A stretch of 64,000 nucleotides of DNA from Orobanche coerulescens (taxonomy: Eukaryota; Streptophyta; Magnoliopsida; Lamiales; Orobanchaceae). The stretch spans positions 142,025,001 through 142,089,000 of the forward strand of contig CM065815.1 of assembly GCA_033398695.1 (NCBI GenBank), given 5' to 3'. Below the pieces are notes generated by a model. The model searched no databases. It was not told where the DNA came from and worked only from the letters and a program-made list of their open reading frames with translations. Of the stretch, positions 12,646-24,335 are shown piece after piece. Numbering within the stretch: position 1 is the first letter of the stretch; every line of letters starts with the position of its first letter. A program made the position numbers and the translations under genes.

Positions 12646-15594
12646 TGTAACACCCCCAAATACGTCCGGAAATGTAATACGCCCTAGACCCTTATCACCA
12701 GGATCTACCAGGCTAAACTCCAAAAGACTACTCAATGATTGACCGACCGGGTTCAAAATTAATTACAAAGCAGACTGACAAGGTCATTAAACAATTCAGA
12801 AACTAACGAAATTTACTTCTCAATGATAATAATAAACTTGAACACAGAAAGGAATGACAACTTAATTTAATAATTGAAAACTACACCCGTGAAAGGGTGA
12901 ATACTCAACCATATCAGAAAATACCGACCAAGACGACACAAAAGAAAAAGACTGTGACTCTTGTGTGATTAGCATCATCGTCTTCCATCTCCTTCCAAGC
13001 CAATCCTGAGACTGCTCCCAAGCTGCCAAAACCTGAGCGCATAACAGGCACCCACCCCTCGAAAACTCGAGGGTTAGCAAACTGGAATTTTGCTAGTGCA
13101 AGTACATAATGTACAGGATATACGGAAAGTATCAACACAAACTCAACAGCCATGAAGCCTTAACACAAACCACACATTAACACAAACAGCACATCAAAGC
13201 ATTCGTTTACACAAGGTGAAAGGTAATCACAAAGCCATATTCTTTTTACGGATCATAACACCAATGAAACTTTAAACAAGCCCAATGAGTTAAAAGATCT
13301 ACCTTGAAAAAACCTCTTTTTTAAAAGGAAAGCAATTTGATAAGATAGTTTGAAAATTTTATTATTGACTCGGGCCACCTTGGGGTTTTGAAAATCGAAT
13401 GGGAATACTTTTAAAAAATAACTTCAAAAGCTCTCCGGTCCTCGACCCAATTCACAGAATATCATCACAATACAATCAAGGACACAGCCTCTCATTCGAC
13501 AAATCCTGCTCAAGACCCCTGATTAATTAACCCTCAGAGATCTCGTCAAATATCCTTCGTTAATTAACCATGATACCAACATTTAAAACAAGTTGAAACA
13601 AACTTTCATAAACACGAATCGCGGTCTATATCAAGACCAACATTTTAAAGCGAGTTAAAAGAACTTTGAATTACGAACATCGTTCGGTATCGGGGTCTTA
13701 GCTATCACTCAAATATCTGTAACCAATAAGCCTGCCAGGCGCCTCCCTTGCACACTTGTGCACCAGCGTTCACTCTACTATGTTGGCCACCCCTTGAACA
13801 TGTCAACGCGCCGGCGATCACTCTCGCAAGAGCCGCCCCTTGCACGCGCATTAGGTAACACCAGTGTTCACCAACCATATGGAGCCGCACATTGCAGCGT
13901 ACACCAGGCCGGAGTACACGCCCCGCCCTCAGAGGTTCCCGGATACGAAGTTTCTCACAACAAGTATCCACATTGATTCAAACATCAAGCACACAGACAA
14001 ACGTTACAACAATTATCAACTCAGTACACCAAGTCACACAAATTATCCATCAGTCCATAACCACACATCTAAACACTATCACGCACGTTATCAATCAAAA
14101 GTCAATCATAATAAACCTTCATGCATAACCAACCAACGTCGCACATATATCCCTATATTGCAACTCAATCGAATATATATATAACCTTATTATATTATAT
14201 CTATAAGTATAGTTCATCCTTCAATCCAAGTTGAGTACATCAACTAGTGTTAGCATTCATCACTTGGTATTCACCGATATAGGCATATATATCAATATAC
14301 GTATATACTTACATATATTTAACATATAATTATATATACCTACCTACATATATATATATATATATATACATATATATACAACCGTATAAATTCATACACT
14401 TCGACAACAATGATTTCACGTAGTTACAATTCGTATATCAAGGTACTTGCCTCAAATCCAAAGCACGCGAAGAAATGGGAAAGCTCGGTCGGAAACCCTC
14501 GAACACCTATAATCCCCCGGGAAAAAACAACGAAGATACGATTACAATGAGAATCAAGACCAAAAACAACGGAGATTGCAACAAACTATCGAAGGAAAGT
14601 TCATTCGAACATTTGATCGAACATCAAATGTTCACTACACCTCAAGAACACTCAAATCACCGTTCGGGTTGAAACGAACCGAAGATGTGGATATGCAATC
14701 CATAAAACATGTTTAATAACAAAATCTAACACCAATCCATTTATCAAAATCGGATGGAAAACGAAATCAAGAATAAAAGTCCCAGAAGGTCAATTCTAGG
14801 GAATCAAGAAAAATACTTTGATCCGGTGAAGAACAAAGGATTAAATGATGTTAAATACATGAATACTACTAAGATTAATCCTACCCATAACGAATTAATC
14901 AATGACACAGAATGAATCGAACACTAACATCGAAATCCCCCAAATCATCCAAAAGTAGGGTTTCAAGAATTTACCTTGGATTAAGGATGAAGAACAATTG
15001 TTGGTGTTGTTAATCCACACCAAGAACTCGTGGAGGAAGGATTATCTGAGATTGGTGATGCTAAATCGCCCAAGAAATAGCCCGTAAGTCGCTCAAGGAG
15101 AAGAGGAATGAGGAGAATGATGAAAATGAATTCTCTCCTCACAAACCCACTGAAAAAGGGCCAAACTGACTCGCGTGCCGCGGCCCAGAATAAGCAGCCC
15201 GGAAAGCAGAGGGCCGCAGCCCGCGGTACAGCCCGCTCCAGCATCAAAAGGCACACGGTGCAGTCTTAGCTATTTCGACCATAACTTCTTCGTCCGGACT
15301 CCGATTGACTCAATGTTTGAACCATTGGAAAGCTAACTTGATGCTCTATAATACTCAAAAGTTTCAGAATTTTTGGAGTTTCCAAGTATTGATGGTGATT
15401 CTACAAAGTCGTACTCATACATGGAAAAGTCGTTTAAGAACACTGAACTCAACAAAACGACACCAAAACAAACTCAGATGACAAAAAGTGTAGAATTAAT
15501 CATTCTATAAAATGACGAAACGGTCACAATAGAGTCGCGAAGATAGACTTCCACCAAAAAAAAATTACTAGAAATCGAAATTGCGGATATTACA
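12646..15594 (-). repeat. RE4 5' LTR (about 2.95 kb)
   Basis: Starts TGTAACACCC and ends ATTACA. In minus order it has the conserved U3 block (about 15450-15275), a GGGCCGC-type palindrome cluster (about 15235-15175), a donor-like CCAAG|GTAAATTC at 14974, then long AT-rich sequence. Overlapping open frames at 13705-14184 and 14981-15256 show no family resemblance. It is inserted in the 5' LTR of RE5. Confidence 0.9.
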
Positions 15595-16353
15595 TGAATA
15601 CCATTTCCCTTTGGTCCAAATATGTCTCAAAAGCAAGTATATATTTATGATTACATGTTCTTGACTTTAAAAGTAATGTATATATGTTGTTTGTGAGCAT
15701 ATGTTCACTCGGGGTTGGAACGAAGGGTCCTCTAAGGGGACATTTCTTATGGGCCGATCCATGAACATCTTTGGGTTAACCCCTCCGGGATGGGCCATCG
15801 GGTCTTTGGAGGGGTCGCTGCTTCTTATACAATCCACTGTTAATTATGTATATTTTTGAAATGTGAAATGATATGAGATTTAGGTATTATTGAATACTAG
15901 TCTTGGGTTTGATAAAATGATGTTATTCTTACTTTATCGTTCAGGAAATATTGTTTCATAATCTATATACTTGAACTAGCTATTACATGGCTAACCCCAT
16001 TCGGGGGAAATACGTTTTATATATTTCAGGTTCTAGGCGAACAGACGTGCACGTACGGGGTTCACGTGAAGGTGATGGGCAAGAGTGATGCTGCGTCATT
16101 TCCTTTTACATACTATTTATATTCTCCATCCGAGATGTTGTACATTGAAAGATTTTTGGTACTCGAGTACTATGGGATGTTTTTCTTGTTCTATTTTCTA
16201 GTTATGGGTCTAATTCCTGTTTTATTGCCTTCCGTTTGGTTATGTCTAGACATTGTCGGTCAATGTTCATGGGTACATGTACGTATAGCCTTGGGGGTCC
16301 CATAGAGGGGCTCACATCTCTGTTATATACCCTGAATATCTTGGGGTGTTACA
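15595..16353 (+). repeat. RE5 5' LTR, right-hand part
   Basis: Ends CTTGGGGTGTTACA just before the PBS. Its left part was displaced by RE4. It contains the GCTAACCCC-TTCGGGG segment found near the 3' end of the other LTRs here. Confidence 0.8.
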
Positions 16354-16358
16354 ACATA

Positions 16359-16375
16359 TGGTATCAGAACCTAGG
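16359..16375 (+). promoter_or_regulatory. RE5 primer binding site (tRNA-iMet)
   Basis: TGGTATCAGAACCTAGG, five bases after the LTR end. Confidence 0.85.
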
Positions 16376-16600
16376 TTTATGGGAACCTATGCTCTGGGTA
16401 TTTTGGGTAGGATTGAGTCATCGATCGTATACACTAGCATTGCATTGCCATCATCTCAGTGCGACCGGTACTCATAAGTTGTCCTTATCTCTCTTCTCTC
16501 TTCTTTTATATATCGTTTTCAAATTTGTACCTTTGGGAATTGGTCACCTCAATGGTGTGTAATCTGGATTATACTCACGAATATTGTCATTGTTCCTCAG

Positions 16601-17391
16601 AATGTCTATGAGTAGAGGGCGCAGATGTTGATGCGGTCACGGTTGTTGGCATGGCGTAGCCGGTGGGGCATCCATGCCCTTCAGCCCTAATGTTGGTTCG
16701 AATTCTCCTACATCATCGAACTCAGTGCTGCCGAACACTGATGGTGATCAGGACTGGTCCGTCAAGCTGGGAAATTATGCAGGAAACAACATGGATATCG
16801 ATGAGGCTAACATTGTGCAACAAGTGGCCTACCAGATGTCCCTCTTGACCCAGGCTGTCCCAGTGAATAACCCAAACCTTACGACTAATATGGGTGCGGA
16901 AAAATGGCTCAGGAATGTAGTCTATATGCATCCTCCGCAGTTTATTGGTGGTACCGATCCGCACGGTTGGAAAAACTGGCTTTTCGAGCTGGAGAAAGTT
17001 TTTGAAGCAGTAGGTTGTCCCGAGGCGAGGAAAGTTCCCCTAGCTCAATATTTCCTTGTCAAGGAGGGTGCGACTTGGTGGTAGGCAATTAAGCCCCAAG
17101 ATCATGTTACTTCTTGGGATGAGTTTAAGAACCTGACGAAGGCTTAGTTTTGTCCTTGGACAGTTCAAGAGTATAATGTGGGCCTTTTTCGAGGCTAAAC
17201 CTCAAGATATCCCATTTTCACAAAGGATACTCGAATACAACCAGCAGTTAGTCTATGTGAAGAATCAGGTGCTCGATGAACGTGATAAGATCCGCCATTT
17301 CGATATGTGGATGAAGATGGAGATCCGACATTACATGGCCGGGTTCGCCGGCTCTACACTAAGAGAGTACCAAGATAAGGCACTAGCCTAC
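16601..17391 (+). pseudogene. RE5 gag, N-terminal and capsid part
   Basis: The start is inferred at ATG 16601 by analogy with the Arg/Gly-rich starts of RE1 and RE2; a TGA stop follows after about 12 codons. An open stretch from 16674 holds the capsid text MHPPQF-GGTDP-GW, KVPLAQYFL and ATWW, then a TAG at 17082. A shifted frame (17176 on) continues DIPFSQ ... DKIRHFDMWMKMEIRHYMAGF to ALAY, where the solo LTR interrupts. Gag would form the particle shell; this copy cannot. Confidence 0.8.
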
Positions 17392-17677
17392 TGTAATATC
17401 CGGAATTTCTACTACTGTTGTTTAATATTATTTTATCCGAGTTATATTGTACAATGTGGAATTTGTACAGTATGGATAAAATAAATGAAGAACTGAGACA
17501 TCTGTATTGGTATTATTACCGCACTTGGTTGACAGTTGTATTGGAAAACATTGCGTGTCGGGCTTACCGTACGAGAATATTGTTGGAAGATGTATATATA
17601 TTCAGTATGCCATATGCTCGTATTCTGTATGTCGAGACATTGGACAAACAGTAGCTGAAAATGGCTAAGTATAGCCT

Positions 17678-18115
17678 TATTAGCGCACGCTAATATAAAT
17701 GAGTAGCGCACGCTATCGTGCGGGTTTAGCGCATGCTACGGGCACAGGGTAGCATACGCTAGTGCAGAATAGCTCAGAGGGAATCTACGTGTGGACCCGA
17801 CCACTTTCGGCGCATGTGCCGACGAGGCAACGAATGTTTGTTGTGAAGGGTGAGCGCACGCTAATGCATATTGTTAGCGCACACTAACATCAGATTGGTC
17901 CAAAAGGAATCTTATCCTCGTCAGAGCTGTCGGCGTATGGACCCGTCTTCGGAGCATACAGACAAACAAATCAACTATGAGTAGCGCAAGCTATGGATGA
18001 AAGTTTGCGTACGCTAAATAGAGGCCTATATGTATGTGATTGCATGAGCGTTGCGTACATAAATCATTGTATGCAGTAAGGCAGTAGCCTCTGGACCGCG
18101 ATAGCGCACGCTAAT
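17678..18115 (+). repeat. TAGCGCACGCTA palindrome array in RE6
   Basis: Nine or so exact or near copies of the 12-base palindrome TAGCGCACGCTA, for example at about 17680, 17704, 17729, 17852 and 18102, ending just upstream of a TATA box. Three more lie at about 18778-18840. Confidence 0.88.
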
Positions 18116-18124
18116 AATAGTCAG

Positions 18125-18133
18125 TATATATAA
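18125..18133 (+). promoter_or_regulatory. RE6 LTR TATA box
   Basis: TATATATAA, 10-15 bases after the last palindrome of the array. A donor-like AAAAAG|GTAATTAC follows at 18320. Confidence 0.65.
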
Positions 18134-20921
18134 GTGCAGTTGACCATTATTCTTCATTTTGTCAATTCTTCCTTGCAAATGATAGAGAGGGTTCTCAGAG
18201 AGATGTTGAAGTTCCAAACACTGGATTAAGGTGGAGTTAATCATCCATAACAACATTTTAAGCTTGGAATCGATTGGATACGGATTCAAACTTGGGATTC
18301 AATCCATTCCTTCAAAAAGGTAATTACTCTTCATCTTTGGATTTCGTTTTGGATTGAATGTTGATGTTCTTAAGTTGATGATTATCATATAAGCAAGTTG
18401 ATAAGTATAATTATGAGATGGGTTACCGAGTTATGTTGATGTTATGGTTGATATACGGGTATTAATATGATTCGAATGGTTTCGAATTGTGTTCAAAGAG
18501 GAATGTTAGCTAATGTCTTCCTTCAATTCGGATCTTTGATGTTGTTGTTGTTGGTTTCTTCATATGAGTTCTTGGTGTTTATAATGTTGATATCTGAGGA
18601 AGAAAATGATATGTGAATATATGAATTGGATTAAGAGTTGGATGATTACCTACATGTTAAAGGATATCGGATTTCCTTGTTTTAATAGCTATGAACATGG
18701 TTTAGAATCACTTAGTGTTCTTGATAATCGCCATATGTTGATCGGTACGTAAAATGCATGCAACTGCATGTTACTGGCTAGCGCACGCTAACGGGAGCGA
18801 CTTAGCGCAGCTACGTTAAGTGATTAACGTGCGCTAAGTCAACAGGCGGTATAATATATTCTGTTTCGGTTGTGAATTCGTGATTGTTTAAGTTGGATTG
18901 ATCAGACTTGTGGTTAATCGAGATATTGTTGAGCCGTTGGGTTTTTAAATTGGTTTTATTGATTGTTGATTGTTATCGAACTTGTTGTTTACCGATTATT
19001 GTAATAGGTTGAGATTATTGATCGGCGATTAGAACTATGCATTGCGGTCGTGTTCAAGAACGTTCGTGAATTGCATTGATCAGGGCCGAGGGACTTGTAA
19101 TCAATGGCCAGGAATGGGTAACGGCTTCATTGGTATCGAGGCAAGTTATTACTTGCTCAGTTATAATGTTTAATGAATGGTTTCAGTTTTATTTCGTTTA
19201 TAATGCATATAGTAATGATTATTACTACAAATTCTGGAGATTTGGATTATATGTTGTCTTTCCGATTCTGGGAGTTAAATCATAATGTATGCTTTATCTC
19301 GGTTAGTGGCATATTCGGGTATCAAGATTACGTTGCGATAAAGATGAGGATATGAGTATCTATAGTCCATGGTACGTTTGGATCGCCGAGCATTGAGCAT
19401 AATAGCCGGTGATGATTTGACATCGAGATTTCTCCTGAAGGACTCGGGACAAGTATCTTAGTTTGATTCAGTTTAGTGTTGGTGATGTTGATCATGCAGG
19501 TTGTCATTCATGTTGATGAACATGAAGTCGTCCTCGTTGTTTCATCATAGTGTCGTTCATGTTTTTGATTCATATGTTGTTCATGTTGATGAACATATTG
19601 AGTTGCATATGTGTATGCATAATTGTATTGTTTATGTTGTGTTGAGCCGATGGGATCGTGTGACCTATGCTGAGGGCACTGGATCGGATGTCCACTATGC
19701 ATTGATCCTACGGGATCATCATGGGGATCTATGCTGAGGGCGATGGATCGTTGGATTACCCAGTGTTGTGTTGATGGAATCATGTGGATTCGCATCATTG
19801 ATTTTCTCATGTGTTGTTGTGCATATGTATATTGTTGGTTATCCACCTCATGTTGATCTAGCAGGATCATCTTGGGATCTATGCTGAGGGCGCTAGATCA
19901 TGGGATTTCTATTGAGCATACACTGTTGTTATTATTTTGAGCATATTGACGTTGTCATATGATTATGCATTTGTAGGTCTTGTGTTAGGACCGTGCCCGT
20001 ATGTTGTGTTGATCTGATCTTGGATTAGACTGACGTGATTTTGTCATGGCATTTCATATCTTGAGGTATGTTCTGTATTTTCTTTGGTAGTTGTCTTTGA
20101 TGGACAATCGATTATCGCGTTGAGACGTGATGATGTTACCCGACGGATTGGGTTGGATAGAGTTAGTAGATTTCGTATCAGTGGGTTATGATAATGTTTT
20201 GAGAACCTTGGGTATTGTTTAGATACAATACAGATATTTCGGTATGAGCTTATTGTCTTGTTGAAAGGATACGAGATGTGAACTTTGGTAATTATTATAA
20301 CGAGTTGGTAAAGTTATGGCGGTAAGATTAGATTGGTCGTATTCTTAGTATTTTCATTGGTATGTAATTATTGATGTGATGTGATGTGATGGTTATCATT
20401 ATTTGGACATTATGGCTGACCCCATCGTGGGCTTTCTTTTTAGGTTCTTGGATTATCAAGCTTGTAGCGGTCGTGGAGATATGAGCTTCCCGGAGGATAC
20501 TCGCTAGGGCATGTATTTGTGTATTGAGTTTCCCGATCAGTTCTTGTATTCCGCTACTAGAGTATTTTAATTATTTGTCTTTTTCCGCTGCGTGAGTATT
20601 TTTAAATGGCCTTTTGGTATCTGGTAACTTCGGTTACTTTGGCAATCGTTTTCTAAATCTATTATGTCGGTACGTGTAAACGATATCTTAACGTATGTTT
20701 TTAAACTGTTGAGTTCTGGCATTTCAGGCCGTGTCCTTTCAAACGAGATTTTTGGACGGTTTTGATAAACATATTTTATATAGTCTTCAAATGTTTTAAG
20801 GACACCGTCGTTGGCCTCTTGGGCTTTTTTAAATGTTTGCGAAATTATGTTTTAGCCTTGTGGGTTCCATTCCAGGGCCCACGGCACTGTAATATTCCCG
20901 GTCAGATCTGGGGGTGTTACA

Positions 20922-21306
20922 TCTACGACTTGTTGATTTCGGCGACTGAGACAGCTACCAAATCAAAGAAACCGAGAACCACCGAGAACTTTTCTGGTAA
21001 TAAGGGTGGTAACTTTAGAGATCCCAATCAGGTAACTGTCTTTTCTGGAAGGCATTGCGTTCTTTTAGTGGCGAGAAGAGTTTTCATTCTGCTCTGGGTG
21101 CCTCAACTTGCGAGGTGACATGCTTTAATTGTAACCGTGCTGACCACATCAACCTTGAGTGCCATTTTACACCTCTGAGATGTAACACTTGCGGCCAGAT
21201 GGGTCACAAGGCAATTTATTGTACTGTAGGGGAGAAGACCTTTAGTAATTCAAGCTTCTGCCCTAGTACTTGGGGAGCCGGGTGTGAATCAGCGGCCGTT
21301 AGCTAG
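20922..21306 (+). pseudogene. RE5 gag C-terminus with two CCHC zinc knuckles
   Basis: Continuation of gag after the solo LTR. At 21118-21225 both nucleocapsid knuckles are complete: C-F-N-C ... H ... C and C-N-T-C-G-Q-M-G-H ... C, each C-X2-C-X4-H-X4-C. The open frame stops at 21306. These fingers would bind element RNA. Frameshifts lie between 20940 and 21110. Confidence 0.85.
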
Positions 21307-21339
21307 CCAGGCATAGCAGAGTTACGATAGAAGTCGGGG

Positions 21340-21715
21340 ATGGGGTCAATTAAAGGGGGAGATTCTAGCACTGATTCGACACATCCACGAGTTTACGAGA
21401 TGTGCCGAGCGGATGATCCCAATGCGACGGTGGCCTCATGTACCATTTACATTCTATCTCATCCAGTTATAGTGCTATTTGATTATGGTGCTACACATTC
21501 TTTCAAAACCTTAGATTGTATGCCGTTTGAGTATTGATTTCATGACTGCTTGTGAAACTTCTATTGTGAAACTGTATAGTGGGGATAGAATCATAGGTAA
21601 TGGCGAGATTAGAAATTATCTAGTTATCATAGCAGGTGTAGATTGGTCGTCGAATTTGATTATGGTTGATATTGAGGGTGCGTACTTGATTCTCGGTGAT
21701 GATTGGATTTAAAGT
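21340..21715 (+). pseudogene. RE5 aspartic protease, active site altered
   Basis: Text YEM-R-DDPNA ... VLFDYGATHSF matches the retropepsin region, but the serine of the D-S-G motif is tyrosine (about 21480). The frame breaks at 21538, then continues with IVKLYSGDRIIGNGEI ... LILGDDWI to 21712. Non-functional. Confidence 0.82.
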
Positions 21716-21721
21716 CATAGA

Positions 21722-22800
21722 GTGATTATGAATTATCGTACTAAGGTTATGACTATGATGACTGAGGATGGTTCTGAGTATTCTATTGCGGGCAGTAGAC
21801 TAGGTAAGCATAAATTGCTTATTAGTGCCATAAAGATCGTAAAACTCCTGAATAAGGGTTGCACGGGCTATTTGTGTTATGCTTTGAGGTCGGAGGGGGT
21901 CGGAATTGAATTTTCTTTGATTCCAGTTGTTAATAAGTATCCAGATGTTTTTCGAGATGATATTCGTGGATTACCACCAGATCGAGAGATAGAATTTTCT
22001 ATTGATTTGAGATGGGATTACTATCAGCTCCGAGTGAAAAAGTCCGACATTCCGAAGACCGATTTTCGGACGAGATACGGCCATTATGAGTTGGTGCTGA
22101 TGCCTTTCGGAATGACTAATGCACCAGCAGTGTTCATGCAGTTGATGAATAAGACATTTATCGAGTGCCTTGATAAATGTTTGGTCGTCTTAATTGATTC
22201 TCGAGATGAAGAGGAGTATGCCCAACACTTGCTTTTATTATTATATATTTTGAGAACTCAGCACCACTATGCGAAGTTCTCAAAATGTAAATTCTGGTTG
22301 AAGGAGTTCATGTTTCTCGACCATGTGATCTTCGCCGAAGGGGTTCGTGTGGACCCACAGAAGGTTGAGGCAATGTTAGATTGGGCACCATCTAAAAATG
22401 TAATGGAAGTCCGAAGCTTTTTGGGCCTTGCCGGGTAATATCGTCGGTTTATCAAGGGTTTTTATAAACTCGCTCAATCGTTTACACAGTTACTCCAAAA
22501 TACGGAAAGTTTGTTTGGACTGTTGAGAGACAGTAAATCTTTGATGAACTGGAGAAGCATTTAGCGCCGATTTTGGCTTTACTGCAAGGTAACGAGGGGT
22601 TTGAAGTATACAGTGACACTTTGGGTCAGGGACCCGGGTGTGTGCTTATGCAGCACGATAAGATCATAGCATTTGCATCACGGCAGTTGAAGGTGTATGA
22701 GTTCAATTATACTACTCACAATTTGGAAATCCTTACCATCCAGAAAAAGCCAACGTCGTCGTAGATGCATTGAGCCAAAAGTCAGCATCACTCCAGATGC
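21722..22800 (+). pseudogene. RE5 reverse transcriptase/RNase H with internal deletions
   Basis: The frame 21722-22438 holds the inter-domain text (INALK/ISAIK, GCTGYLCYAL, PVVNKYPDVF). It then jumps from REIEFSIDL straight to YYQLRVKKSDIPKT, losing roughly 90 residues of the RT fingers including the LCIDY region. The catalytic loop reads VVLID-SRDEEE, so the D-D-I-L-I-Y part is gone as well. RNase H begins at 22573 ([16 protein letters not shown]) and is cut from THNLE directly to the HP-KANVV region at about 22730. RT and RNase H are both dead in this copy. Confidence 0.85.
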
Positions 22801-23039
22801 TCGAGGTCGTCACAACTCAAGCAAAGATTAAACAAGAATCGATCAAATAGGGAATAAAAGTTTGGGTCTAGAGAGTGCAAGGACAGTTTTTTACCCTCAA
22901 AATTATATCGTCCTTGGTTGATGACATCAAAGGAAAGCAGTGGAGTGACCCGATGATCACTCAACTGACGGAAGATGTAAAGCGAAAGCCCCAGGTTTTT
23001 GAGATTCCAGGGAAGACTTTGTGTTCCGGATGATTTAGA

Positions 23040-23765
23040 GTTCAGATAGAGAATACTTAGAGAAGCCCATGTTAAGCCTTACTCAATCCATCCTAGAACG
23101 AGTAAGATGTACAAAGATTTGAAGCAAAATTTTTGGTGGAATAATATGAAGAAGGATGTCACAGAGTTTGCTTTGCGGTATTTAACTTGTCAACAAGTCA
23201 AAATCGAGCATCAACGACCAGCAGGGTTGTTGAAGCCGCTTCCTATTTCCGAGTGGAAGCGGGAAGACATCTCCATGGACTTTATCACTAGGATGCCGAG
23301 CACTAAGCCTGGAATGAATATGATTGGGGTAATCATTGGTCGATTAACCAAGTCGGCACACTTTATTGGTATTAAGGATACTTGAGAACTGTAGAGGCTG
23401 GCTCGGTCACTTGTAGCAGAGATTGTGAGATTGCACGGTACACCTAAAGCAATTATATCTTATCGGGATGGCCGTTTGTGTCACATTTTTGCAGGCGGTC
23501 CATCAGGCACTGAGTACCGAGTTGAAGTTGAGTACGTCTTTTCATCCACAGTTAGACAGTCAGACTGTGCGAATGATAAGACGTTAGAGGATATGTTGTG
23601 GGCTTGTGCCCTAGACTGGAGCAGTGATTGGGAACTTCATTTGCCATTGTCGAGTTTGCCTACAATAATAGTTCGCATGCATAGATCAAAATGGCACCTT
23701 TCTAAGCACTTTATGGTAGATGGTGTAGATCACCATTATGCCGGGATGAGGCCTCGGAGTTAGTT
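23040..23765 (+). pseudogene. RE5 integrase remnant
   Basis: The zinc-finger end (KMYKDLKQNFWW ... YLTCQQVK) is at 23107-23210; the first CC cysteine is tyrosine. The core follows: MDFI with its catalytic Asp at about 23278, then SYRDGR in place of SDRDGR so the second Asp is lost (23458), then TLEDMLWACALDW. Frame breaks occur at 23385 and 23425. Confidence 0.82.
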
Positions 23766-24322
23766 GGATGAAACTGGATATGATGATGGACACTAAGGGG
23801 AGATTTCTATCATTCGAGACCAATTGTTGACTACCCAAAGTCGATAGAAATCATATGTCGATATTCTTCGTCGACCTTTAGAGTTTGAAGTGGGAGACCA
23901 TGTTCTACTCAAGGTGTCGCTGACGAAGGGATATATCGAGAAGAAAGAAAACTTAGTCTTAGATATATCAGACCATTTGATATTTTAGATAGGGTTGGAG
24001 AATTGGCTTATCGCTTATCACTTGGTGTTACCTCCAGCGTTGAGTCATGCCCATAACATTTTCATGTTTCTCAGTAGAGAAAGTATGCCCCAAATCCGAG
24101 TCATATTATCGACTACGGTGAGATCGATGTAGCCGAGGATGATACCTATGAAGAGACACCAGTGAATATCGTGAGAAACATCTCTGGCACAAAATCATTA
24201 CATTGGTTTAAGTGCAATGACAAGACATGGAGTTGAGAAAGCAACTTGGGAGACAAAAAAGAAGATACGTGCGAGATACTCCGATCTTTTTGTTGCTTAA
24301 GTTTCGGGATGAAACATCGTTT
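23766..24322 (+). pseudogene. RE5 integrase C-terminus and chromodomain remnant
   Basis: Fragments in several frames match the tail of RE3 pol: the LEFEVGDHVLLKVS segment at about 23879, the ELAYRLSL segment at about 23998, and the VKVQW-type chromodomain text at about 24190-24260. The pol end is marked by AAGTTTCGGGATGAAAC. Confidence 0.7.
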
Positions 24323-24335
24323 TAGAGGCTGAGAA
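24323..24335 (+). promoter_or_regulatory. RE5 polypurine tract
   Basis: AGAGGCTGAGAA immediately before the 3' LTR start TGGAATATCCG. It aligns with AGAGGGGTAGAA in RE1 and RE2. Confidence 0.7.

Larger units (their letters stand above)
1..15594 (-). mobile_element. RE4: minus-strand Ty3/gypsy element, left end outside window
   Basis: The LTR at 12646-15594 starts TGTAACACCCCC and ends ATTACA. Its counterpart at 1-1464 is cut by the window edge; its right-hand part matches 14211-15594 closely. A tRNA-iMet-type PBS lies next to the right LTR and a purine-rich tract next to the left LTR, so the element reads right to left. Once nested RE3 (3262-12420) is removed, only about 2.0 kb of internal sequence remains, with gag remnants and no recognisable pol. 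It is therefore an internally deleted, non-autonomous copy. The right flank is TGAAT; the left target-site copy would lie outside the window. Confidence 0.85.
17392..20921 (+). repeat. RE6: 3.5-kb solo LTR in RE5 gag
   Basis: Begins TGTAATATCCGG and ends GGGGGTGTTACA. The gag reading resumes directly after it (ATETATKSKKP), so it is an insertion. Flanks CCTAC (17387-17391) and TCTAC (20922-20926) look like a 5-bp duplication with one mismatch. I found no PBS, PPT or coding sequence inside, so a solo LTR formed by unequal recombination fits best. It is long for an LTR. Many open frames within (for example 18026-18289 and 19508-19870) have no family resemblance. Confidence 0.8.

Noticed and set aside
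13705..14184. Open frames in the RE4 5' LTR on both strands
   Set aside because: No recognisable domain, overlapping each other, and wholly within a defined LTR.
16359..16375. tRNA genes at tRNA-like matches
   Set aside because: Only 12-18 bases match tRNA 3' ends; these are primer binding sites, not genes.
17392..20921. RE6 as a complete retrotransposon
   Set aside because: No PBS, PPT or coding region inside; only single LTR termini.
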